From Saccharothrix sp. S26 (GTDB taxonomy: Bacteria > Actinomycetota > Actinomycetes > Mycobacteriales > Pseudonocardiaceae), in contig NZ_JAJUWT010000002.1 of assembly GCF_021390395.1 (NCBI RefSeq), forward strand, positions 310,001 through 374,000: a stretch of DNA of 64,000 bases, read 5' to 3'. This document shows, piece by piece, positions 35,682 to 44,492 of this stretch. Position numbers and translations under genes: made by a program. Within the stretch, counting starts at the first letter, position 1. The number at the start of each line of letters is the position of its first letter. Below the pieces are notes generated by a model. The model ran no database searches. It was not told where the DNA came from and worked only from the letters and a program-made list of their open reading frames with translations.

Positions 35682-36290
35682 CCCTACTCCTGTCAGGTGC
35701 ACCGGCTCGCTGGTGCGACAAGCCGCGCTGTACCCGATATAGCCGACGGTGGCCTTTTCGTTAGCCGAAGTTACCAAGATGATGTCGCCAACTCGAGTAT
35801 CGGGCTGAGCCTCAGTCCATTATAATGCCCCGCCCAGTTCGTTGATGAGCAGCGAGTCGTCTGTTCGGTCTGGAGTTGACCTCGGCGATGCTCGTGTCGA
35901 CCCAGGTCGGTAAGGGTCCGTTGATCCGACTCCTCGCTGATGGCAAGGGTTCGTCTCGGAGTCTGCGGCGAGACGAATTCACATCGCGGTCCGTCCTCTC
36001 GCACGACCCGGCGTCCGGTCGGCTCCTCGCGGCGGCACCGGTGCGACTTTCGCTCCGAGTTCTTGCCGGAGTCGACGTGCTGCGGCAATGGGTCACCGAC
36101 CGGGTCGCGGCGGGCGAGTGTGGCGATGAGGACGTCGGACAGCAGGCTCCGATCAGGCCCGATGGTGCGCACGGCGGCCAGGGGTCGGACTCCCAGGCCG
36201 AGGTCGGCGGGGTACTTCCGGTGGCATCGGCGCAACGTGTTCAAGGGTCGGACCGGAGGGAGTGTCGGAGGGGTCCGTTAGGATCGCGCG
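35682..36290. other. 609-base region between defence island and recQ
   Basis: The left 150 bases are A/T-rich for this genome and hold the presumed defence promoter. Further right, a minus-strand frame from 36244 to about 36000 (opening MNTLRRCHRKYPADLG, then VRPLAAVRTIGPDRSLLSD) has strong third-position G+C but no family resemblance and no good ribosome site; its right part loses that bias. It may be a short gene or a remnant. No transposase or integrase remnant could be recognised. Confidence 0.4.
35819..35826 (-). promoter_or_regulatory. Probable -10 box of the defence operon
   Basis: ATTATAAT contains a perfect TATAAT on both strands, rare in DNA of this composition. Read on the minus strand it is about 140 bases before the GHKL start. 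No clear -35 hexamer is seen, so strand and use are uncertain. Confidence 0.4.
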
Positions 36291-38093
36291 ATGGCTTCGC
36301 AAGAGGTGCTGCGAAGGATTTTCGGGTACGAGTCCTTCCGCGGGGACCAGCAGGAGATCGTCGACCACGTCGTCTCGGGCGGGGACGCGTTGGTGCTCAT
36401 GCCCACCGGGGGCGGGAAGTCGTTGTGCTACCAGATCCCCTCCCTGGTGCGTGAGGGGACCGGTGTCGTCGTCTCGCCGTTGATCGCGTTGATGCAGGAC
36501 CAGGTGGACGCGCTGCGCGACCTCGGGGTGCGGGCCGGGTTCCTCAACTCGACGCAGTTCCCCGACGAGCGGGCGCTGGTGGAGGCCGAGTTCCTGGCCG
36601 GCGAGCTGGACCTGCTCTACCTCGCCCCGGAGCGCCTGCGCACCGAGCAGACCACCCGGCTGCTGGAACGCGGCAGGATCGCCCTGTTCGCCATCGACGA
36701 GGCGCACTGCGTCTCCCAGTGGGGCCACGACTTCCGGCCCGAGTACCTGGCGCTGTCGCACCTGCACGAGCGGTGGCCGCAGGTGCCGCGCATCGCGCTC
36801 ACCGCGACCGCCACGCCGGCCACGCACGCCGAGATCGCCGAACGCCTCAACCTCGGTGACGCCAAGCACTTCGTGTCCAGCTTCGACCGCCCGAACATCC
36901 AGTACCGGATCGTGCCCAAGAACGAGCCGAAGAAGCAGTTGCTGGAGCTGCTGCGCACCGAGCACGCGGGCGACGCGGGCATCGTCTACTGCCTGTCGCG
37001 CAACTCGGTGGAGAAGACCGCGGAGTTCCTGACCCAGAACGGCATCCCGGCCCTGCCCTACCACGCGGGCCTGGACGCGGGCACCCGCGCGCGCAACCAG
37101 TCGCGGTTCCTGCGCGAGGACGGCCTGGTGATGGTCGCCACCATCGCGTTCGGCATGGGCATCGACAAGCCGGACGTGAGGTTCGTCGCCCACCTCGACC
37201 TGCCGAAGTCCGTGGAGGGCTACTACCAGGAGACGGGCCGCGCGGGCCGCGACGGGCTGCCGTCCACCGCCTGGCTCGCCTACGGCCTGCAGGACGTCGT
37301 GCAGCAGCGCAAGATGATCGACGACTCCGAGGGCGACCAGCAGCACCGCCGCAAGCTCATGGCCCACCTGGACGCGATGCTCGCCCTGTGCGAGACCGTC
37401 GAGTGCCGCCGCGTGCGACTGCTCGACTACTTCGGCCAGTCCTCTACGCCGTGCGGCAACTGCGACACGTGCCTGGCCCCGCCCGAGACGTGGGACGGCA
37501 CCGTGCCCGCGCAGAAGGTGCTGTCCACGATCGTGCGGTTGCGCAAGGAGCGAGGGCAGAAGTTCGGCGCGGGCCAGACGATCGACATCCTGCTCGGCCG
37601 CAAGACCGCCAGGGTCATCCAGCACGACCACGACCAGCTGAAGGTCTTCGGCATCGGCACGGAGCTGAACGAGAGCGGCTGGCGCGGCGTGGTCCGCCAA
37701 CTCCTGGCGCAGGGCCTCCTCTCGATCGAGGGGGAGTACTCCATGCTCGTCACCAACCCCGCGAGCGACGAGGTGCTCTACCAGGGCCGCAAGGTGCTGA
37801 TGCGGCGCGAGCCGGAGCGCGCGGCCAAGGTCAAGACCGCCAAGGCGGCCAAGAGCGCGCCGGTGGACCTGCCCGCCGAGGCCGCACCGGTGTTCGAGAA
37901 GCTGCGCACGTGGCGCACGGCGCAGGCGCGCGAGCAGGGCGTCCCGCCGTACATCATCTTCAACGACGCCACGCTGCGGCAGATCGCCGCCACCACACCG
38001 TCGACGTTGGACGAGCTGAGCGCGATCAGCGGCGTCGGCGAGAACAAGCTCGCCAAGTACGGTCAGCAGATCCTGGACACGTTGAGCGCATGA
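36291..38093 (+). CDS. recQ: ATP-dependent DNA helicase RecQ
   Basis: A 600-residue RecQ helicase with the full domain order. The helicase core has Walker A PTGGGKS (38-44), DEAH at 136-139 and the aromatic-rich loop after it. The RQC zinc site has Cys residues in CETVECRRVRLLDYF and CGNCDTC. The winged helix and an HRDC domain (last 80 residues, ending SAISGVGENKLAKYG) follow. It unwinds forks and recombination intermediates. It is encoded directly beside the defence island in the opposite direction, and its stop overlaps the start of the next gene (ATGA at 38090). Confidence 0.96.
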   Translation: MASQEVLRRIFGYESFRGDQQEIVDHVVSGGDALVLMPTGGGKSLCYQIPSLVREGTGVVVSPLIALMQDQVDALRDLGVRAGFLNSTQFPDERALVEAEFLAGELDLLYLAPERLRTEQTTRLLERGRIALFAIDEAHCVSQWGHDFRPEYLALSHLHERWPQVPRIALTATATPATHAEIAERLNLGDAKHFVSSFDRPNIQYRIVPKNEPKKQLLELLRTEHAGDAGIVYCLSRNSVEKTAEFLTQNGIPALPYHAGLDAGTRARNQSRFLREDGLVMVATIAFGMGIDKPDVRFVAHLDLPKSVEGYYQETGRAGRDGLPSTAWLAYGLQDVVQQRKMIDDSEGDQQHRRKLMAHLDAMLALCETVECRRVRLLDYFGQSSTPCGNCDTCLAPPETWDGTVPAQKVLSTIVRLRKERGQKFGAGQTIDILLGRKTARVIQHDHDQLKVFGIGTELNESGWRGVVRQLLAQGLLSIEGEYSMLVTNPASDEVLYQGRKVLMRREPERAAKVKTAKAAKSAPVDLPAEAAPVFEKLRTWRTAQAREQGVPPYIIFNDATLRQIAATTPSTLDELSAISGVGENKLAKYGQQILDTLSA

Positions 38094-38887
38094 ACGACCT
38101 CCGCGCCGACTGCACGCGCTGCTTCGCCCTGTGCTGCGTGGTGCCCGCGTTCGCCAAGTCGGTCGACTTCGCGATCGACAAACCCGCCCGCACGCCGTGC
38201 CCGAACCTGCGGGACGACTTCCGCTGCGGCATCCACACGAAGCTGAGGGACACCGGCTTCACCGGCTGCACGGTGTACGACTGCTTCGGCGCGGGCCAGC
38301 AGGTGGCGCAGGTGACGTTCGGCGGGACGAGCTGGCGCGACGACCCGGCGTCCGCCCAGGCGATGTTCGACGTGTTCCCGGTCATGCGGCAGTTGCACGA
38401 GCTGCTCTGGTACCTCACCGAGGCGCTGGGGCTGGAACCGGCCCGCGCCCTGCACCCCGCCGTCCGCGAGCTGAAGAAGACGATCGAGGACCTCACCACC
38501 GGCACCCCCGAACAGCTGCGGACGCTGGACGTCGGCCCGCACTGGGAGCGCGCCAACGCCCTGCTGCTGCGCGCCAGCGAGCTGACCCGGGGCAAGGGCA
38601 AGAACCGCCGGGGCGCGGACCTGATCGGCAAGGACCTCAAGGGCGCGAACCTGCGGGCGTCCAACCTGCGCGGCGCCTACCTCATCGGCGCGAAGCTGGT
38701 GAACGCGGACCTGCGGCTGGTCGACTTCATCGGCGCGGACCTGCGCGGGGCCGACCTGTCGGGTGCGAACCTGACCGGCGGCTTCTTCCTCACCCAGGCC
38801 CAGGTGGACGCGGCGAGGGGTGACGAGGCCACGAAGCTGCCCGGGTCGGTGACCCGCCCGGCGCACTGGGTACGTCGTCGGGCGTAG
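38090..38887 (+). CDS. Cys-rich (YkgJ-like) protein with C-terminal pentapeptide repeats
   Basis: A 265-residue protein fused from two parts. Residues 1-70 contain eight cysteines (8, 11, 15, 16, 37, 46, 60, 65) in a CxxCxxxCC...C...C pattern like the YkgJ metal-binding family. A helical middle follows, and then residues 178-235 are pentapeptide repeats of A(D/N)LxG type (ADLIGKDLKGANLRASNLRGAYL, split by turns), the right-handed beta-helix that mimics DNA in gyrase-protecting Qnr/MfpA proteins. It is coupled to recQ by a four-base overlap, so a DNA-linked role is plausible but unproven. Confidence 0.8.
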   Translation: MNDLRADCTRCFALCCVVPAFAKSVDFAIDKPARTPCPNLRDDFRCGIHTKLRDTGFTGCTVYDCFGAGQQVAQVTFGGTSWRDDPASAQAMFDVFPVMRQLHELLWYLTEALGLEPARALHPAVRELKKTIEDLTTGTPEQLRTLDVGPHWERANALLLRASELTRGKGKNRRGADLIGKDLKGANLRASNLRGAYLIGAKLVNADLRLVDFIGADLRGADLSGANLTGGFFLTQAQVDAARGDEATKLPGSVTRPAHWVRRRA

Positions 38888-38947
38888 GCGCGGGAGCCGC
38901 TGCCGGGCCGACGCGGTGACGGGGTGGGCGAAGCCACGCTGTGCGCC

Positions 38948-39388
38948 ATGAGACCGAAAGCGCGCAAGACGTGGCTGCTGCTGCACGTCATCTCGTCGGT
39001 GGGCTGGCTGGGCGTCACGGTGGGGATGCTCGTGCTGGCTCTGGCGGCGTTCGACGCGCCGCAGCTCTACCAGGCGATGGAACTGCTCGGCGACCTCGTG
39101 GTGCTGCCGCTGGCGCTGGGCGCGCTCGGCACCGGCGTGGTGCTGTCGCTGCGCACGAAGTGGGGCCTGGTGAAGCACAAGTGGGTGCTGGTGAAGTTCG
39201 TGCTGACCGTCGTCGCCGTGGTCGCCACGACGTTCGCGCTGCGCTCGGGCCTGCACGAGGCGGCGGACGGCGTCGTGGGCACGGCGGGCGGTGACGTGCT
39301 GGCGGCCTCGTGCGTGTCGTTGGCGCTCTACACCTTCAACACCGTGCTGTCGGTGTTCAAGCCGTGGGGCCGGACCCGCTGGGCCTGA
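38948..39388 (+). CDS. Four-helix membrane protein, DUF2269-like
   Basis: A 146-residue integral membrane protein with four hydrophobic helices (about residues 8-30, 45-65, 76-97, 115-137). An HVISSVGWLG segment in helix 1 and a WGLVKHKWVLVKF loop between helices 2 and 3 recall DUF2269-type proteins. Function unknown. Its last 32 bases overlap the end of the convergent NTPase gene. Confidence 0.75.
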   Translation: MRPKARKTWLLLHVISSVGWLGVTVGMLVLALAAFDAPQLYQAMELLGDLVVLPLALGALGTGVVLSLRTKWGLVKHKWVLVKFVLTVVAVVATTFALRSGLHEAADGVVGTAGGDVLAASCVSLALYTFNTVLSVFKPWGRTRWA

Positions 39389-41357
39389 GCTCGCCGCGTC
39401 GGCGCTCGACGGTCGCGGCCAGCTCCGCCGCGTCGCACCCGGCGAGGTGGTCGCGGACCAGGTCGTGCGGGAACCGGTGCTCGTCGACCAGCAGCACGCG
39501 GTCCCGCGCGGACGCCAGGACCGCCTTGCGGCGCAACGGGAGCTCGTCCAGCGCGAGCGGCCGGGCGAGCAGTTCGGCGACCGGGTGCCACGGCCGGTCG
39601 ACGATCGGCGTGACGGCGAGGCCGACCAGCAGACCGGTCACCGCGCCCCACTCCGCCGGCCGCACGCCCGCACCGGCCAGCGCCGCCAGCCCCACGCCGA
39701 CCGCGCCCGCCGCCGGCAGCCAGCGCAGCCCGGTGACCGGCCCGACCCGCACCCCGCGCCACACCTCGCGCAGACCGCCGATGAACGCGCCCACCACCGC
39801 GCCGGACCCGAGCCCGACGCCCAACCCGGACAGCAGCTCCGGCGACGGCCCGGTCACCACCATCACCCCGGCGGGCACGAGCGCGCACACCACCGCCCAG
39901 TACCGGTCACGCGTGACGCCGTACCCGACGAGCAACGCGACCACGACGACCACCCCGTACCCGACCGCCGCCGGTGACCGCGCGACCTGCGCGCCCAGCA
40001 GCGCGCCCAGTGCCGCCACCCCGCCGGTCACGACCGCGCCGGCCGCGAAACCCGTTGCCGCCCACAGGTTTCCCCGGCTCGGATCGCCACGGGTCACCCG
40101 GAACGAGCTGCGCGGCACCAGAACCGCCGCCACCGCGACGACCCCGGCCGCCACCAGCCCCAGCCGCACGCCCGCCACGAAGCACGACGCCGTCGCCGCA
40201 CCCGCCAACGCGCCCGGTGCGGTCCGCCGGAACAGCCGCCACACCACCTCCGGCCCGACGAAGTCCAGCCACACGTGCCGCGCCGGCAGCCGCGACCGGG
40301 CCAGCAGGTCGTGCTTGCGCCGCGCGATGCGGGCCAGGAACCGCAGCGCGCGCACCGTCCGCTCCGGACGTACCGCGCCCCGGGCCGCCGACTCCACCAG
40401 GTAGGTGTCCAGCACGCCCCGGTACTCCGCGCGCCCGGCCCGGTACGCCAACGCCAGCAGGCCGAACGCGAGCGGCGTGCGCAGCTCGTCCCACAGGTCC
40501 GGGTTCTTCTCCAGCTCGTCGTGCAGCCCGTCCAACCGCGGCGCGCACGCGGCGATCAGCTCCTGCACCACGGTGCGCGACAACGGTTCCACCCGCACGA
40601 CGGTGCGGCGGGGCAGGTGCTCGTGCTCGTCGCTCGCGGTGCACAGCACGACCTGCGGCACGTTCAGCGCGGTGATCCAGGCCAGGCACTCGACCCGGTC
40701 GGCGGGCGCCAGCTCGTCCAACCCGTCGAACAGCAGCACGAGGTTGCGCTCGCGCAGCCACGCCCGGCCGACGCGCGGCGCGATCCGGTACCGCCGCGCC
40801 AGCACGTCCAGCAGCCACACGCCGAAGTCGTCGTCACGCCGCCACCCGGCGAGGTCCACCACCACCGGGATCGGCCGGACGGGGTCGAGCGCGGCCCGCG
40901 CCAGCAGCGCCTCGGCCAGCTCCAGCAGCGACGTCGTCTTGCCCGCGCCCGGCTCGCCGAGGACGACCAGCGGGTGGCGCAGGCGGGCCGGCAGGCGCGG
41001 CCCGACCCGGGGCACGACACCGAGCTTGAGCCGCAGTTGCTCGGCCAACGACCCGTCCACCCGCGCCCGCACGAACCGCTCGACCCGGTCCAGCGCGGCC
41101 CGCCGGTTGGCCGGGTGCGCGGGACGCCGGCGCAGCAGCAGCGCGCGGAGCCGGTCCCACGCGGCGAGGCACGCGGTGAGCGCGGACAGCGCGACCAGCG
41201 CCGGCCACAGCCACCGGGCGTGCGGTCCGAGCACCGGCAGCGCCGAACCGCCGGTGGCGGCGTTAATCGCGACGGGGACGAGCACCAGGCAGGTCACGCC
41301 GCCGACCACGGCCAGGGCGACCAGGCGGGTGGTGCGGCCGAGCCGTCGCGCGTCCAT
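39357..41357 (-). CDS. Membrane-anchored NACHT-like NTPase
   Basis: A 666-residue protein. Two N-terminal helices (about residues 11-33 and 49-67) are followed by a STAND-type NTPase domain: Walker A GEPGAGKT (134-141) and Walker B LLFDGLDEL (208-216), with the DGLDE spacing typical of NACHT ATPases. A helical region follows, and then a long hydrophobic C-terminal part (about 360-560) with many Gly/Ala/Val-rich helices. ATG 41357 is chosen for a GGGAGG about six bases upstream. Some bacterial NACHT proteins sense phage, but many actinomycete membrane versions are uncharacterised; defence is only one possibility. Confidence 0.82.
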   Translation of the reverse strand: MDARRLGRTTRLVALAVVGGVTCLVLVPVAINAATGGSALPVLGPHARWLWPALVALSALTACLAAWDRLRALLLRRRPAHPANRRAALDRVERFVRARVDGSLAEQLRLKLGVVPRVGPRLPARLRHPLVVLGEPGAGKTTSLLELAEALLARAALDPVRPIPVVVDLAGWRRDDDFGVWLLDVLARRYRIAPRVGRAWLRERNLVLLFDGLDELAPADRVECLAWITALNVPQVVLCTASDEHEHLPRRTVVRVEPLSRTVVQELIAACAPRLDGLHDELEKNPDLWDELRTPLAFGLLALAYRAGRAEYRGVLDTYLVESAARGAVRPERTVRALRFLARIARRKHDLLARSRLPARHVWLDFVGPEVVWRLFRRTAPGALAGAATASCFVAGVRLGLVAAGVVAVAAVLVPRSSFRVTRGDPSRGNLWAATGFAAGAVVTGGVAALGALLGAQVARSPAAVGYGVVVVVALLVGYGVTRDRYWAVVCALVPAGVMVVTGPSPELLSGLGVGLGSGAVVGAFIGGLREVWRGVRVGPVTGLRWLPAAGAVGVGLAALAGAGVRPAEWGAVTGLLVGLAVTPIVDRPWHPVAELLARPLALDELPLRRKAVLASARDRVLLVDEHRFPHDLVRDHLAGCDAAELAATVERRRGELRPSGSGPTA

Positions 41358-41448
41358 GTGCCCTCCCACCAAGGTCGCGATCGACCGTAACGGCGTTCGC
41401 GGCGCGGGGGTAGGCGGGTTAACGTGGTCGACCGGTCACGGTCGGTGC

Positions 41449-42249
41449 TCAGCCCTTGAGGAAGTCCACCAGCAGCCGGTTGACCGCGGCGGGCTGTTCG
41501 AGGAAGCCGAAGTGGCCCGCGTCGGCCACCTCCTCGTACCGCGCGCCGGGGATGGCGTCGGCCACCTCGCGCGCCAGGTGCGGTGGCAGCACGCGGTCGT
41601 CGGCGAACCCGACCACCAGGCACGGCACGGTGATGGCGCGGTAGGCGTCGAGCCGGTTGTCGAACTCGTTCATCTCCATCTGCGCCCGCACGCCCTTGCT
41701 CACCGCGGACCCGGTGAACTCGAAGACGTCCAGCCAGTCCCGCACGCCCACGGGGTCGCGCAGCGTCGCGGGGGACAGGTTCAGCACCGCGTTCATCGCC
41801 GCGAAGTACTGCGAAGGCAGGGTGATCCCCTGGTCGTGCAGCGCGCGCTCACCCCGTGACAACGCCGTCTGCACGGGGTCGTTGCGGCCCGCGGTCGCGA
41901 GCATCACGGCCTTCGACACGAGGTCCGGCCGGGCCAGCGCCAGCTCCTGCGTCACCCGCGCGCCCATGGACGTGCCGACGACGTGCGCCCGCCCGCCGAG
42001 CGAGGAGATCAACGCCGCCACGTCGCCGACCAGGTCGTCGATGACCATCCCGGACGCGCACTCGTCGGTCGGCGGGATGCCCCGGTTGTCCACGGTCGCC
42101 ACCCGGAACCCGGCTCCGCGCAGCGCGGGCACCTGGTGCGCGTGCCACACCCGCCCCGGGCTGCCGGTGCCCATCACCATCACGACGAGGTCGCCCTCGC
42201 CCTCCACGTGGTAGCTGAGGTTGATCCCGTTGAGCGCGACGACCGGCAT
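41449..42249 (-). CDS. Alpha/beta-fold hydrolase
   Basis: A 266-residue hydrolase. The oxyanion region MVMGTGSPGRVWH, the nucleophile elbow GTSMG with the catalytic Ser, the acid in FADDRVLPP and the terminal His in DAGHFGFLEQP form a complete triad. Length and motif order match the AB hydrolase-1 family of esterases, epoxide hydrolases and C-C bond hydrolases. It is divergent from the RidA gene with 91 bases between. Substrate unknown. Confidence 0.9.
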   Translation of the reverse strand: MPVVALNGINLSYHVEGEGDLVVMVMGTGSPGRVWHAHQVPALRGAGFRVATVDNRGIPPTDECASGMVIDDLVGDVAALISSLGGRAHVVGTSMGARVTQELALARPDLVSKAVMLATAGRNDPVQTALSRGERALHDQGITLPSQYFAAMNAVLNLSPATLRDPVGVRDWLDVFEFTGSAVSKGVRAQMEMNEFDNRLDAYRAITVPCLVVGFADDRVLPPHLAREVADAIPGARYEEVADAGHFGFLEQPAAVNRLLVDFLKG

Positions 42250-42340
42250 GGGCGGCAGGGTACTGACCGGCTCCGCGCGCCCGCCATCACCGAGCGGAAA
42301 CCGCTGCGGGATCGGGGTGCGCGCGGCCTAGGGTGAGGCC

Positions 42341-42724
42341 ATGAGGCGAGTGATCCTGTCCGGTTCCACGTTCGAGGAGCAGGTCGGCTACGCGCGGGCC
42401 GTGGTCGACGGCGACTGGGTGCACGTCTCCGGCACCACCGGCTTCGACTACGCGACCATGACCATTCCCGACGACGTGGTGGCGCAGGCCGAGCAGTGTT
42501 TGGTCAACATCGGCGCGGCGCTGGCCGAGGCGGACAGCGGGTTCACCGACGTGGTGCGCGTGACCTACTACCTGCCCGACGCGAAGGACTTCGAGCCGTG
42601 CTGGCCGGTGCTGCGCGCGGCGTTCGGCGAGGTGCGCCCGGCCGCGACGATGCTGGAGTGCGGCCTGGCCGACCCGAGGATGCGCATCGAGATCGAGGTG
42701 ACGGCCCACCGCCGGGCCCGCTAG
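42341..42724 (+). CDS. RidA/YjgF/UK114 family protein
   Basis: A 127-residue protein with the RidA fold: VVDGDWVHVSGTTGFD, a central QAEQCLVNIGAALAEAD helix, and a C-terminal RPAATMLECGLADPRMRIEIE strand where the Arg that binds the substrate carboxylate normally lies. Canonical members deaminate reactive enamines and imines released by PLP enzymes. It forms trimers with active sites between subunits. Confidence 0.9.
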   Translation: MRRVILSGSTFEEQVGYARAVVDGDWVHVSGTTGFDYATMTIPDDVVAQAEQCLVNIGAALAEADSGFTDVVRVTYYLPDAKDFEPCWPVLRAAFGEVRPAATMLECGLADPRMRIEIEVTAHRRAR

Positions 42725-42788
42725 CGGCGGGTGTGCGCCGGGTCACGCCGATCGCCGGTTGAATGTGCCACCGGTGTCAGGTTCGACC

Positions 42789-43982
42789 ATGCGGGGCATG
42801 CGCATCACCGCACCTCGCACCGACACCGCGCCGAGCGCGGACAAGCTGCCCCTGCGACCGCTGCTCGCGTTGGCCACGGCCGCGTTCACCACCGTCCTCA
42901 CCGAGGCCCTGCCCGCCGGCGTGCTGCGCGGCATGAGCGCGGGCCTGGGCGTGAGCGAGTCCACGACCGGCCAACTCGTCACCGTCTACGCGCTCGGCAC
43001 GGTCACGGCGGCGATCCCGCTGTCCGCCGTGACGTCCACCTGGCCGCGCAAGCGCTTGCTGCTGACCGGGGTGGCCGGGTTCGCCCTGGCCAACACCGTC
43101 ACCGCCGTGTCCGCGCACTTCCCGCTCACGCTCGTGGCCCGGTTCGTCGCCGGCGTGGCCGCGGGGGTGGTGTGGGCGCTGCTGGCCGGGTACGCCCGCC
43201 GGGTCGCGCCCGACCACCTGCGCGGCAAGGCCACCGCGCTGGTCATGGCCGGCATCCCGGTCGCGCTGTCGCTCGGCGTGCCCGCGGGCACGTTCCTCGG
43301 CGGCGCGCTGGGCTGGCGCGCGTCGTTCTGGGCGATGACGGCGCTGGCGGTCGTGCTGCTCGCCTGGACCGCGGCGGTCGTGCCGGACCGGCCCGGTCAG
43401 CCGCGCGGCGGTCGCATCCCGGTCCGGCGGACGCTCGCGCTGCCCGGTGTGGCGTCGGTGATGGTCGTGACGCTGGTGTTCGTGCTCGCGCACACGATCC
43501 TCTACACCTACATCGCGGCCTACCTGGCGCGGCTGGGCCTGGCCGACCGGGTCGACGCGGTGCTGCTCGTGTTCGGCGTGGCGTCGGTGGCGGGCATCTG
43601 GGTCGTCGGCGCGCACATCGACCGCCGCCTGCGCGTGCTCATGATCGCCGCCGCCGTGCTGTTCGCGGTCGCGGTGACCGCGTTGGCCCTCACGCCCCTG
43701 GTCCACGTGGCCGTGGCGCTGTGGGGCCTGGCGTTCGGCGGCGTGCCGACCCTGCTGACCACGGCGGCCGGTGACGCGGGCGGCGAGGCCGCGGACAACG
43801 CGCAGGCCCTGCTGGTCACGTTGTGGAACGCGGCCATGGCGGGCGGGGGTGTCGCGGGCGGCCTGCTGCTCGACCGGCTCGGCGCGGGTTCGTTGCCGTG
43901 GAGCGCGCTGGCGCTCCTCGTGCCCGCACTGGTCGTGGTCGTGGCCGCCCGCGCGCACGGTTTCCCGGCGGCCCGGCGCTGA
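42789..43982 (+). CDS. MFS transporter, sugar-efflux / drug:H+ antiporter type
   Basis: A 397-residue, twelve-helix major facilitator protein. The first half carries the antiporter motif C-like GIPVALSLGVPAGTFLG and the loop DHLRGKATAL. ATG 42789 and 42798 are both possible starts; neither has a strong ribosome site. The overall look matches the DHA1/AraJ group that exports small molecules such as drugs, arabinose or nucleosides. No regulator is adjacent. Confidence 0.88.
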   Translation: MRGMRITAPRTDTAPSADKLPLRPLLALATAAFTTVLTEALPAGVLRGMSAGLGVSESTTGQLVTVYALGTVTAAIPLSAVTSTWPRKRLLLTGVAGFALANTVTAVSAHFPLTLVARFVAGVAAGVVWALLAGYARRVAPDHLRGKATALVMAGIPVALSLGVPAGTFLGGALGWRASFWAMTALAVVLLAWTAAVVPDRPGQPRGGRIPVRRTLALPGVASVMVVTLVFVLAHTILYTYIAAYLARLGLADRVDAVLLVFGVASVAGIWVVGAHIDRRLRVLMIAAAVLFAVAVTALALTPLVHVAVALWGLAFGGVPTLLTTAAGDAGGEAADNAQALLVTLWNAAMAGGGVAGGLLLDRLGAGSLPWSALALLVPALVVVVAARAHGFPAARR

Positions 43983-44402
43983 TCAGCGCGGCCCGTGCGC
44001 GGACCACTCGATGGCGGGGCAGCGGTCCATGACCACGTCCAGCCCCGCCGCCGTGGCCCGCTCGTAGGCGGCCTCGTCGATCACGTCGAGCTGGAACCAC
44101 ACCGCCTTCGCGCCGATCTCCACGGCCTCGTCGGCGAACCGGCCCGCCGCCTCGGACCGGCGGAACACGTCGACCACGTCGACCGGGAACGGGATGTCGG
44201 CCAGCGACGCGTAGCCCTGCTCGCCGTGCACGGTGGGCGCGTCGGGGTGCACGGGCACGATGCGCTTGCCGCGCTGCTGGAGGAACTTCGCCACGCCGTA
44301 GGCGGCGCGCTGCGGGTGGTCGGCCAGCCCCACCACGGCCCAGGTCGCGCCCTCGGCGAGGATGCGGCGGATCTTGTCGGGGTCACCCCACGGTTCGGTC
44401 AT
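43983..44402 (-). CDS. CoA-binding domain protein (YccU-like)
   Basis: A 139-residue Rossmann-fold protein. The opening RRILAEGATWAVVGLADHPQRAAYGVAKFLQQRG and the later VDVVDVFRRSE and AKAVWFQLDVIDE blocks are the usual signature of the short CoA-binding proteins related to succinyl-CoA synthetase alpha subunits. It ends head-on with the MFS gene without overlap. Biological role not established for the family. Confidence 0.9.
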   Translation of the reverse strand: MTEPWGDPDKIRRILAEGATWAVVGLADHPQRAAYGVAKFLQQRGKRIVPVHPDAPTVHGEQGYASLADIPFPVDVVDVFRRSEAAGRFADEAVEIGAKAVWFQLDVIDEAAYERATAAGLDVVMDRCPAIEWSAHGPR

Positions 44403-44492
44403 GGCACCAGCGTAGGACGGGCTGACGTGAAGGGATTTCGCGTTTACCCTGTGGACTGCCCGCCGCCGCGGAGCCTTCGAGAGGACATCTTG

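Noticed and set aside
35682-36290. tRNA attachment site or integrase remnant at the island edge
   Set aside because: No cloverleaf, direct repeat or integrase motif could be found at either end of the island.
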